Both the position numbers and the translations under genes were made by a program. Below the pieces are notes generated by a model that did no database searches, had not been told where the DNA came from, and saw only the letters and a list, made by a program, of their open reading frames with translations. A stretch of DNA of 64,000 nucleotides from Colias croceus. Taxonomy: Eukaryota > Arthropoda > Insecta > Lepidoptera > Pieridae. Shown here piece by piece: positions 33,650 to 46,100 of the stretch. Within the stretch, counting starts at the first letter, position 1, and each line of letters opens with the position of its first letter. Location of the stretch: positions 3,745,001-3,809,000 of the forward strand of contig NC_059554.1 of assembly GCF_905220415.1 (NCBI RefSeq), in the 5' to 3' direction.

Positions 33650-36600
33650 AGTCATTTTCATTTAACACCATGATGTATAAAATTGTTTATAGTATATTAT
33701 ATGTTTTATTTACTTGACGCGTATTGATTTATTTATTCGAGTGGAAAGACTCAAATTGTTTGTTTAATCGAACAGCACTTCTGAAGCCAGACAAATAAGA
33801 GAAATCTTGTACACGTGTTTGATGATTTTCCTCGTAGGTAACATATAGCAATAAATTGGATTGTAATTTTATGAATGTAGTACTTTGCGGGTATTTTATA
33901 ACATAAGTTTTTCAGGAAAATTTTTGTTTAAAACTAATTTGATCACTTCTTTGTATTGTACATATAAATAATGCCAATATTGTGATGTACTTCTAGAGCA
34001 TGTACTAATCAGACATATTTTTATATGAAAACTGAATTTAAATTTATTTATCCACCATGAGAGATGTACCTTGTAAATTAAACTCGCTTTACATTTTTAT
34101 TGTATTTCTTCTTTTTATAAGCCCTTTAACATAGTTTTTAAAAGTTTGCACAAAAATATATTAAATTGAATACCTTCTAGTTTATTGTGATTGTACAAAA
34201 TTGTTAAAATTCTTTAAGATATATTCGGATTAAAATTGAAACTTGGGCGGGCATCTTTACCACTGATAATATTTTATACTACGTGACTGACACCAATTAT
34301 GTGTATTTAGTCCATTAGATATCGTGTTTCTTAAAATTTTAGGCGATTGTTTTTGATTTTAATAAATTTTTCTATCGATTACATGGTCCTCACTTAAACA
34401 TACACTGTAAATCGAATCTTTTATTTTTAAAGCTTGTGTATTTGAATGTTAACTTGCGTTTCTCTTTATTTATTTATTTTATGTAATATCTCAGTTTCAA
34501 AGGCACAATTTGAACTTTAAAAGCACAACTGTGTGTTTTTCAAGGAATAATATTTTACGCTTTTCTAACTTTAAATGGAAAAATCTTAACGGCCATGTAG
34601 TCGATATTATTTATAGTGCAAAGAGTGTTAGTGCGGGTTTGGAGAACCTGAAGTTGTACCTTTATATCCAGCGATCTTTTAACTGCTGTATTAGATTCAT
34701 GTTTAAGGTTTCCATACTTTTAAAGGGAAAGTATGGTAAAAAAAAGTATTTTACTTTTTTACTTCTGCCACTATATTCTTATAATTTGATTCCTTACATC
34801 GCTTTGGTTCTCCTTACCTAGTCTAGTGTACGTGAATGCGACGTCCATTTGTATATTAATTAAATAGTTTAATATTGTTCCAAGATGTTTTTCATTGTCA
34901 ATATATTGCACCTTATTCAACATTCACGATTAAGTATCCCAGTTTGTAAATTGTTAATATGTATTTTCGAATTTAATAAAATCGTTGTAACGTTAACTAT
35001 TTCTTCATAATGACCTGCTGAGTATCAATTCTGAAAACTCTCTCCAAAGGTACTAATTAATATGTAAAGCAGCTAGAATATTCTTTTCACGAAAGGAAGT
35101 TTTAAATATTTATTACTTTTAATACATTGTTCGCTTCAACAATAAATATACAGGTACTTATCTCAATGATATGGAAAATGAAGGCTTTTTAAATAGGTGT
35201 TAATTATTTCAGTGCACTGGTCTATTTCTATCTAGATTAGCTTACGTTATTATGTACTTAGCATATTTTAATATGTTTTGTATTGCTGTGCATTTAGATA
35301 AAGACTTGCGATTCCAACTCGTATAGCAAGGTGTGAGAAATAGTTTTATATAATGTGTTTATTCATTATTGACCACCAAAGAGATTAAGAGATTGAGCCT
35401 CTCGGGCTCGGTGGAGTCTAATATAGTTATGTACAAGTTAAGATCAGTGAAACACGAATACTACTCATAAATAAGTAACTAACGTTTGAATAGGTGTGAG
35501 AGGATCGCTTGAGACATTATAATAGTCGTTATTTTTCCGACCAGTGCATTTAATATGTCGTAAATTTTTCATGCATTGTCTACTTGTGTGTGTGTTTAAG
35601 TTTGCCATTCTCAAACTGACTCTAATTATGAATTTTATGTTGTTTAATTTTATTGTTGCACAGCACTATATTGTTTTCTTATTGTGACAGAGGTTTATAG
35701 TCTAGATAAGATGCTATTGTACTTTACAATGTGTTCTGAATAAACAGCTGATGATGATCACCGATTTTTATTTATTGAAACCCATATAAGTAACATAACT
35801 TGTAATAAAATTTAGTTTTCCCTTGAATTAACAGGATCCATAAAAATGTTATTTAAACTAAATTGTATATTTACCTTAAAAAATATTTGCTGTAAATGGG
35901 TAAAAGGGGATGAAATAGAAAAACAAGATGACAAAACCTTCACCAAATATTTATTAATAAAGACAATCTAAAAGATCACGTAATAGTCATTGTCTTAAAA
36001 AATTAGTTACCCTAATAAATTTATCAATATATATGTAATAGTTTTATTTAATTACTTATTGTTTCAAGGATATGCGAAGTTGTGAAGTCGCCCAGAGGGA
36101 GAGGGACAGGACTCGAGCTTAGTCGTTGTTCATTACAAATCATCACATTCAATATAACAATGAATCTAGAATTTATAATTAATACATTTACATCTTTCAA
36201 TGATTATCTATAATGTTTAATCTAAATGCTCATATATTTAATGACCTAACATGTCTACGCGAAGAATTGTTCTAATCTAAAAGGTCCTACGATTTTTCAT
36301 AGTATTTATTTATTTATTTATTTATTTCAATAAATAAATACTACTAGTATTTCAAAGATTCGTAATTTACAGAACGTTCAAAATCACAACACAGAGTGTA
36401 ATATCAAATTATCGTGCATTTGGCACGTTTCATGTACATTCTACTATTACACTAAACGTATTAAGTACGTATTATTTTGATACAGTGCTACCACGTAAAT
36501 AAACGTGTCGGTGAATGCAATTCCCTGGTACGCATTTTACACAGGAAGCGAAATATTATTCATTATTTAAATGCTTTCGATGATATTCCATTCGTGTGTT

Positions 36601-39600
36601 TATGAAGTGGTAACACTGTATGGCAGTGAAGGATATTCCTTCGTACAAATTTTCGATACAAAATTAGAAGAATATAATTCACTTAAATTTACAAAATATC
36701 GTTACTATATATATAGTAATATGTATGTATTATGAATGAGTATATTATGACACAAATATATAAAGTACATAAATATATACAATTACACACATTTGCTACG
36801 AGAGCAACGAATAAGGTTACTAAGCGGGGAAATAGATTTAAGATTATAAAGATTAAGAACAGTGGAGAACGATGGAAGAATTTAATATTAGAATCAACTT
36901 AAACAAAACGTTTGCTTCTTGTTTCCTAAAATTATTTAATTTTACATTTTATAAAGGTAAACTTTCACTTCAGTGGTTAATGTAGTAAATTGACATGTAT
37001 TTATTGTATCCTTATTATGTCGTCGATGTGTGTATATTTTTAATATTTCCTTAATATAAATTGCAAGACTTAGAGATATCAGTATATTTTGTAGACAATA
37101 TAAGTATTAGTAGAACTAAGGCCGATCACGTCTGTAGTACTCACTCTGAGCCAGCAGAGCGGCCGCAGAGTATGTAATAAATGCAATTTTACAGTGCTTC
37201 GTATTCTTTTTAATTAAAACAAACAAAATAATAATAGTACAAAAATAAAATTGTAAGGCACTTCTATGTTTAAATTGAAATAAGATAGTTCACTCTATTT
37301 ATCAATTGATCTTATAAATAATTTAATACTTATTTCAACATTTTCGCTACTATTTATTCGTTTAGAGTTTCTAATGAAGTCTAAATGTCGCGATTTAATA
37401 TTCTAAAAGAATAATTTTTGCTATTATATTATAGATAATGAGTTTAGGTGATAGCGCGATCTATAAGCTTACACCCTGACTAGTACGATTTGGCACATGG
37501 AATGGGATTAGCTTATCTGATAATATACCTACTGAGTACTGCGACAGGAAGAAGCGCAACTCGAGAGTTGAGTCTAGGGAAGGCGATAGACTAACGTAAT
37601 GAAAGCGAGATTTTGTAGCGTTCAGTCTTAATAGCTAAGAAATCTCTCTGGAGGGACTTGATCTTAATTATCATGTGTAATTTTGTAGAAGAAGAGCTAT
37701 ATCTGAAATTATGATTTCAAATTGTATTTACAATACATAACTATCATTTTCTTTAATTTCGTTTGAAACAAGTTCATTCAATCTAAAATTAATAATCTAT
37801 TTTTTCGATTTCTTTACAGACTCTAGGCATATAATATCTATTTGGCAGACTGTAAATAACAATCGAATTATTAGGTATCTACAGTACAAAAATTTCACTT
37901 TTATTTTTAATTTGTAGTAAACTTAATATATCACCGGCAGTTATCATATTATAAGACGGAAAATTAAAATATGAATCAACTAAACGTATCATATATATAA
38001 TTTGGCTTTTTATTATCGGTAGGTACTGTTCTATTAATGGTAAATAACGGTTTGAAATAAACCTATGATATTTATATAAGAAAATTTAGATTTATTAAAA
38101 TTTTTTGGCACATGGGAAATAGAAGATAAAATTAGTAACATTTTGTGAACATTTGTCTATATTGTTAAGATAGAACACAACCAAATAATCACTCAAGTTA
38201 GTTTTGCAACATAGCGATTCAAATTCATCTTATAATTAATATTAATATAAAATAAGTATATAATATTATAGAGCTACTTAATATATTACGACAGGGTTGT
38301 ACGTTGGCAGAAGTTAACTAATTTAAGTATATAATTATAGGTTCATATATAGGTATATACATATAATTATATCTACCCATGGAGGGTAATGAAATACATA
38401 ACGTAGGTATATCCCCAGCGATAACTGAGCTAATCCACTTTAACGGCCTTGTTTAGACATCTACTATAGATTATTTTACAAAATTCTACGTTTCGTTAAT
38501 CGTTTCCCGAATCCATAATACTGAGAGCGTTTAACGCTTTTGTTACAATTAATCTAAAATCGTTACGACTCAACAACAAATTAATTTCAAACGTACGCGT
38601 GTTAAATATAATATTATGTCTTTTAAAAGGAATACTGCCTCGAAATCGAACGAAGACGTCAAGTGCTTATATCGGAAGACGAAAAGTTTAATAAGAAAGT
38701 TCACAACCACGAAAGTTATTACAATGTGTTCTCAGTTTGGCAGCGACGAAATGAGTTTAGAATTGCAGGCTAAAGGTAACGAGACTCGAGATATCGAGCA
38801 ACGCGATCGCTCGGCGCTCGGCTACAAGCTACAACTACAACACTCAGCTCTACTGCTGAAACAATTACATACAATTATCACAACACGTAGTACACGCACA
38901 TACAATATCTTACATCGACTCGTACAACATAACTTACATTCATAAATTAGTACACATTCAGTTATACAATAAAGAATAAATAACAGGAACGAGATAATAA
39001 AATTACCAACGTAAAATATAGAACATTTGAGCATTTTACTAATATTTCTGTAAAAAAATATTATCATTCCATTTATTTTTTTATATTATTTATAATATCA
39101 TTTCTGTGAATAACTAGGTACGGAGAATATGTTTATAAGTTATAGCATATTTTTTATTGTTCTTCGTTTTTCTTGTACCTTGCAGAATATAGATAATCGG
39201 TGTTAGATACATTTATTCTTTGAATTTATCACTCATTCGTTCCACAGAGAGGTTTTTTTTGTTAGTTGTAGGGATCCATTCCATACCCAGTTTTTCACAG
39301 AACGTTTGTGTTCAATATTTTTCTAAAACTGCATCGATATGTGACTAGTTTTCGGTAGGTACGGATGCTGAATTGAATTCCTTTATACAATTAACTATCT
39401 AAAACAAGACGCAAAAATAATCTGCGCTTAAAATTTTTCTAATTAAGCTAAAATAACAAAAATAATAAATAACGAAATGAGCAAAATAAGCAAACGTAAC
39501 AATGAGCTGGGCTCGCGCTAAAACCGAGGGCGAATAGAAACGAGGTAGTGTAGTTACTACACGAAAAACTCTTAATTTACACGCGTATGTACTTTTATAT

Positions 39601-40195
39601 TACACATAATGTACGAGTATATTATACATTCACCTTTAGGTTGTAGCTCGCCCGGATCTGCTGTACTGATTAACAACTACTAGATATTTACAACATCACA
39701 CTTGCAGTCACGTCGAGAAGTCTGTCATATAAAAACTTTACCAAGTTCCTACTCGGTACTTATATCTACACGTGTATACAAAATATTAACGGCTCTTTAG
39801 GCTAAGCGTTACAAGAATTTTGAGAATTGGTAATTTTAGTTCGGGCGTCGATACCCCTAACGTCTAGCCACTAGAACTATTTCACTTCTAAATGTCAGTA
39901 TATATCTATTTTGTAATTATCATAATAAATGCTTAGGCATTTTCAGAGGCCGAGCGGTTCGTCATTGTTAATGTGCAGGCGCGGTTCGAGTGCACGCGAG
40001 AGCCAAGTGGCACGTGGCACGTGGCACGTGACACGCGTGAATGGCACGACACGTGGCACGTGACACGCGACACAAGACAGCGAGTAACGAGTAACACGTA
40101 ACACGTAAGCCCAACTATATAATACGTATTTGAATAATTGTGATTAGTCGCACTGAGGCAAAAATGACGCGTGGGCGGAATGAGTGAGCGACAAA
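33650..40195. other. Convergent 3' region between Stt3B and the ELM2-SANT gene
   Basis: The two genes converge here. The stretch has no supportable gene and probably holds long 3' UTRs of both. Candidate plus-strand AATAAA at 35739; many tttatt motifs could serve the minus strand. A TTTA/TAAA hairpin lies at 36298-36345. Open frames at 34510-34821 and 38616-38945 show no domain. Confidence 0.45.
40011..40062. promoter_or_regulatory. Cluster of five CACGTG E-boxes
   Basis: CACGTG occurs at 40011, 40018, 40025, 40050 and 40057, mostly on a 7-bp step, in a short degenerate tandem repeat (cacgtgg/cacgtga). It lies about 135-185 bp past the stop codon of the ELM2-SANT gene, in its presumed 3' UTR. 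It could be a bHLH binding cluster or only a simple repeat. Confidence 0.45.
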
Positions 40196-43100
40196 TTATT
40201 GTGTAGGCGTTTTATTTTGGTATTCAGTAGTCGCTTGGGATCTGTCATCAGATCTCTCGACCTTTTCATAAGGCTTTTCGAGTTTAGGCCTTTTGGGCTC
40301 GGCGTCGAGTGGCCGGTGCGACTTCATGTGTGCGCTACGACTTTTTACTTTGTTAAATACTCTGAAACATAACAGGATAAACTTTAGAAATAGCAACAGA
40401 ACGATGAAAAGCAACAAGAAACAGAGAAAATAAATGAAAGCACAAAGCGGTAAGCGTTAGTAAAGTATTTATGCCCTAACCCTTATTATTTATCATCAAA
40501 CAATTTTTGATCGAATCGATTTCGACCTCTAACCTAATGTGCAGTTATTAGAATAAATATAGACAACCGTTATTTTGAAATGTGATGGACTTTTAAATCT
40601 ACGCTTTAATTCTATTTACAACATTTGAGACTATTCGACATAGTGTGGTCCCTGGGACTTAATTATTAATCATCATCGGAGTAAAAAAGTATATTGAGTT
40701 TATTATATTGTAATGCTGCTTATTTTAAAATTTGTTGTACCGTTTTGTAATCAACCAACAAATTCACAGTGTTGTCGGCCGGTTCCCAAAGAATCGTGCT
40801 ATGTCAAATAGATTTACACTTTACTGCATCAGCATTATAAACAATAATCTGTATGTTTATTGATTATAAAGCATAAAATTTATTTTAACATGCAATCAAC
40901 ACCGATAACATTAAAACCCATTTATTTTACCTAAATATTTCTACAGCTATAGTGTATTCAATTAATCAAAACATAACATCCGTGGCTTTGTAAAATCTTA
41001 CGAAATATCCAATAATGTAAATACACCGCACGTAAACTATATCTCGACAATGAATTAGTGTTTCGATCCATGCAAATTAGGCGAGGCCTACACTATACGT
41101 ATCGCGTTCGTAAAAAATCTAAGTCTATAATTAATATGGCCATAGACGATTATTACAATTACATAAGTGGGTAGCGGATCGATGTCGCGTTATGATAGCT
41201 AGATGGCGCGTCCTGAAGCACTTACTTTCCGCAGATCTTGCAAGGGAACTCCTCTCCCTCGAAGGAAGGCGACGAGGCGAGTGCTGGCGCCAGCGACTGG
41301 CCTAACGAACCCTGGATAAGTCGAGGTTACAAGAGTTTAGTATTAAATCATTTCGTGCGGAATTCAATCAGCCAGCCTGAAGACAAAATGCAGTCCTGCG
41401 TTGGTATTACTGCTTACTTGTGTCGGTTGCGAGTCACTCCAGCTCCGCAAGTACAACGTTTTGTAGTCTTTCGTTACTTTCTTCCAGAAGTAGTAGAATT
41501 GCACGCATTGTTTCGAGTCTTTGGTTCTTATCTGTGGAATGAAATATACTGTGAATGGTTATCATTATTATTTTTGGTTACTACGTATAAAAGTAGACTG
41601 TAAAAAATAATATTTCCGGTTAAAAATGTACAATTAATTCTTAAAATTTAGCGAGAGATACAATTTTATCAAGTTCTGGACTAAAATTATACATTATATA
41701 GATTGAGTTCAGTCAGGTTGAGAAACCAGGCTCCCGATGCGGTAGAAGTCCTTGTCTTTGTGCTGGAGGGAGCTATAGTAGCGCTACAAGGGGACAGGTT
41801 GTAGAGGGTGCACTGACCAGGCTCGCGATGCGGTAGAAGTCCTTGTCTTTGTGCTGGAGGGAGCTATAGTAGCGCTACAAGGGGACAGGTTGTAGAGGGT
41901 GCACTGACCAGGCTCGCGATGCGGTAGAAGTCCTTATCTTTGTGCTGGAGGGAGCTATAGTAGCGCTACAAGGGGACAGGTCGTAGAGGGTGCACTGACC
42001 AGGCTCGCGATGCGGTAGAAGTCCTTGTCGTAGAGCGCGAGGCCGGCGAGGAAGGCCTCGAGCTCGTCGGGCGCCCAGCGCGGGTCGGGGCAGGGGGGCG
42101 CGGGCGCGGGGCGCGCCATGAGCCGCAGCGTGGCCGCGCGCACGTCGCCGCCGCACTCGCCCAGCGTCTGCAGCGCGCTCTCGCGGCTGTGCCCGCCCAC
42201 CGGCATCGCCGCGCACATCGCCAGCTCCATGAACATGCGCACTGACATACACACGTTACTTATCATAATGTATGATGTTTACACACCGTTCAGTTAATCT
42301 ACATATTCGTCGTGGGTGGACGGATCAGTAATTACTGAGAAGCATCAGCAGAGGCAGAGAACAGAACAAGAGCAGCAGCAACTTGTAATCTTGCATATAT
42401 CTCCAAGTCTATGAATTTGCGTATTGCTTAACACGATCACGAGGCAACGATTGCACGCAAATAACACAATATGTGTTGTACGCAAAAGTTAAGCACATAC
42501 TAGTTTGCATATAGCGTGTCGTCAACTTCAATTTATTAGGCAATTTTAATAATTAGGTGCAATATAAAAAAATATTTCGTATTTATTACGGTAAAAACGC
42601 AGAATGTTCAAAAAAATCATTAAGCAGTTTTAAATATGCCTACCTAATACATAGAAAATAACTATAAAATATGTAAAACAAGCATCGAGCAGTGGTGGCT
42701 CAGTGGTAAGACCTCGGACTTCGAATCGATAAGTCCGTGGTTCGAGACCAGGCGAGCGCGCAGGAAATAAATTGATTTTTCAATTTATCTGCGCATGTTG
42801 TAACATCACCACTGCTCGAACGGTGAAGGAAAACATCGTGAGGAAACCGACATGTCGAAGAATTAAAAAGTTCGACGACATGTGTCATCCGCCAACCCGC
42901 ACTTGGCCAGCGTGGTGGATTATGGCCTGTACCCTCATAGGAGGCCCGTGTCCCAGCAGTGGGAACGTATATGGGCTGATGATGATGATGATGATGATGT
43001 AAAACAAAGTATAAGTAAGTATTAAAATTATTGTTAATACCTTCATTATCATCTAATGCATCGTTGATGCCTGGATCCCAAAGTAACTGTTCAGGTACTC

Positions 43101-46100
43101 GATGGAGATCAATGCGATCGTTGCACAACTCCGGTATATCAGCTTGATGTTCCGGCCCGATATTTATTTGTGGCTTCTGGTTATCTTCAAATTGAGCTAA
43201 CACGTCAACCTCTGAATTGGACAACCCTGAAATGGTAAGGTAAGTAATTTTTTAAAGTTAAAGTTGTACAATAAAATCTATACTTATATTATAAAGCTGA
43301 AGAGTTTGTTTATTTTAACGCGCTAATCTCAGGAACTACTGGTCCGATTTGAAAAATTATTTCGGTGTTAGAAAGCCCATTTATCGAGGAAGGCTATAGG
43401 CTATATATATTATCACGCTAAAACTAGCAGGAGCGGAGCAATGCGGGTGAAACCGCGGAGCAACATAACTGCTGAGTTGGTCAGGCCCCGGAATGGCGCG
43501 AAAGGATGCGGGTTCGAGTCCCGCCTCGTGATCGAATTTTTTCTATTCTTTATAAATTTATAATTAACATACCGTTCAGTAAATCTGCATAAAGTCCAGG
43601 ACCATCTCTATCCGGTTGCAGTATTGGTTGCGGTGTGTAGTGGCTGGTCACTCGACGCATGCGAGAGCGGTACGGGCCAGCTGGAGACGCTTTCCTTTTC
43701 CGTCGTTGCGGTGAGGCCGGTATACTGTTTGGACTTAGGAACACTGCTGGTACTGGATCACGGCCTTCCACGCATACCTAAATAGAAAAATAAATATCAC
43801 CCGCTCAACACATAAGAAAACAGGTATATTACATAACTTGATTAATATCACGCACTTGAAGAGAGTCAGATTGCCATTGCTGAAGTGATGTAGACATCGG
43901 TGTTACTGAACGGTTATGACGTCGAGTTGATCTCTGATGTGGAAAATCTCGCGGACTGCTCGATAAGAGAGGGTCTTCAGAATTAAGCATCATTCGCCGA
44001 GCTGTCGGCGAAGGTTGGAGTGTATACGCATCCAACGATCGACACTCCTCCGGCAAAACTTCTTCGAGAGCTTCTTCAACCTAAAATAAAATATAAGTGT
44101 TATTTTGCCTCCAAACTAAACTGTGTCAGATAATATGAATTTTATTATATCCAATGAAAATATGCGGTTACCTCTTCTTGACTAGACATTGTTGCAGTAA
44201 AAAATGCAGCTGTAAGTGGTGATGAAGCTCTTGGGACAGAATGTGCCGGTGATTGAGCATCTTGCGATGCGGGAGGTGTGGGGTAAGCTAAACTAGGGGA
44301 CGGTGTCGGATGCGTTGAGTAACCTCCACTCGGGGATGCGGCAGTGTAAGCTAAACCAGGCGAATCACCATAAGAAAGGCTCGGAGAATTGTCTGTATAT
44401 CCTGGAATTCCAGGCGATGTTATCGCAGGCCCGCCGTGGCAAGCTCCAAAATCGGCTAATGATTCTGGTAGAGGAGAATTTAGTACTGCAGCCAAACGGC
44501 GATTGGACGGGAACGTGACTGGTGATCGCTCATGGATTGAGGCCGCTACGGTCGCGTAATCTTCTAGCGATGCCAGTTCCTCTAACTGATCAGCGGTCGT
44601 AGCGAATTGGAAGGTATCTTCATTAAGAGCGGGCGAAAAGTATCCATCATCTGAATTAAATGAAACTCCGAATAATTCGGGTCGAAAAGTGAAATCTTGT
44701 TGTGGCGAAGACTGTCCTGGATCTGACGCAGATCGCTTTACAACCTGAAATATAATAATGATTAATTTTTAATTTATTACGGACTTAACCACACATTTTT
44801 TTACTTTATTGCATACCTTACTGTTTCCTTTCTTCAAAAGTTCAATAAGAGTAGAATCTCTATGAACTGAATTAAGATTGGATGCAGCGTTGCTAGCAAA
44901 ACTAACAACTGGTGGAGCTTTTGGCGATACAAAATGTACCGACGTTGTAACTGGTGAGGCTGGAGATGTTGATGATGAACGAATGTTTGATAATGGTGGT
45001 GGCGCTGGGGTTGCAAAGCCCGAACGTGATGACGTATCTATTGTAACACCTGCAATTATTCATTTTGTTATTAATAGTTTAAATATAATATACACATAAT
45101 ATGAAAAGACTAATAGGTCACCTGTCGGTTGTGTAGTCGTAGCTCCTCGACGACTGATGATTTTTTCTTCTATAAGTGCTCTTACAGATACCGATGCTGT
45201 TTGTAGTGGAGGTCCAGTAGATTCTTTTTTATCTAACTTCTTATTGTCCGAATCCTGTACAATAGTAAATGGATATATTCTTAAGAAATTTGAATGCATT
45301 TAAATGGCGGAGCAAAATTGACATACCTTTTTAAAATAACCACCGTGCAGTCGCATATGTCCGTTGAGCGCGGGAATATTTTTGAATTTTCGATGACAAA
45401 GATTACACTCGACTGGTTTGATTTCAGTTGCCCGTGTCCCGCTTCCGCCTACGCTTGTCGTATTACTGGGCGTTCCACTCGCAGTGGTACCACCCCCGCA
45501 TTTTGGACTTCCCTGCTGCGTCTGTGAAATTAACGAAACCTTTAAAGATTTTCCAACTTATTACGCACTTTCTAATTTAGGCACAAACTTTCAACCTCGA
45601 ACAGCTCGTTAATATTTGAGGGTAATTAATGGATTTTGATGGACTCGCCCTAATCGCGGCTGACTTAAAAAGGAAGAAAGTCGAATGCAAATTACGAATA
45701 TAAAATAAGGAACAAGAATAACCACAAGGTAACTATTTAAACAAAATGTTGCTGTATTTATTAGTATAATTTACCACAAAGTGCAAGTTGTGCAGTGCAG
45801 TTATTCATTCACGTAGAATTTTAATTAGTTGCGGACGTCCGTCGCACCGCGGCAATGTCAAACTAGAATTTCCTAGCGCGCGGAATGAAATTTTTAAACT
45901 GGATGCTAACGCGTGTGTCATAAAAGTTACTTAATTAGCTAACCATATAATGTAACTAGATATAGATTATTAGCTTATAGAGAAAAAAACGAATGACAAA
46001 AAAATTTGCTAATGACAAGATACTTAATTTATATTAACTTAGATGATATTAATATGTTTTCGATAAGTTACGGTTTGTAACTTTTGTAGAATTTTATATC

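Noticed and set aside
34510..34821. 103-codon plus-strand frame downstream of Stt3B
   Set aside because: Random-looking composition, located in the likely extended 3' UTR of Stt3B.
38616..38945. 109-codon plus-strand frame
   Set aside because: No domain, no splice or promoter context; it lies antisense in a presumed 3' UTR.
41238..41603. 121-codon plus-strand frame
   Set aside because: It overlaps the SANT exon (41418-41531) and the last-finger exon (41226-41311) of the minus-strand gene and is their antisense shadow.
42687..42760. A functional tRNA gene
   Set aside because: A and B boxes are present, but the sequence runs on into a SINE body and GAT tail with no proper acceptor stem closure.
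42700..43040. Continuation of the ELM2 exon to the left of 43041 (a 174-codon minus-strand frame)
   Set aside because: The frame runs past a good donor (G|gtatta) into the SINE and its GAT tail, giving a His run; splicing to 42241 restores the SANT domain instead.
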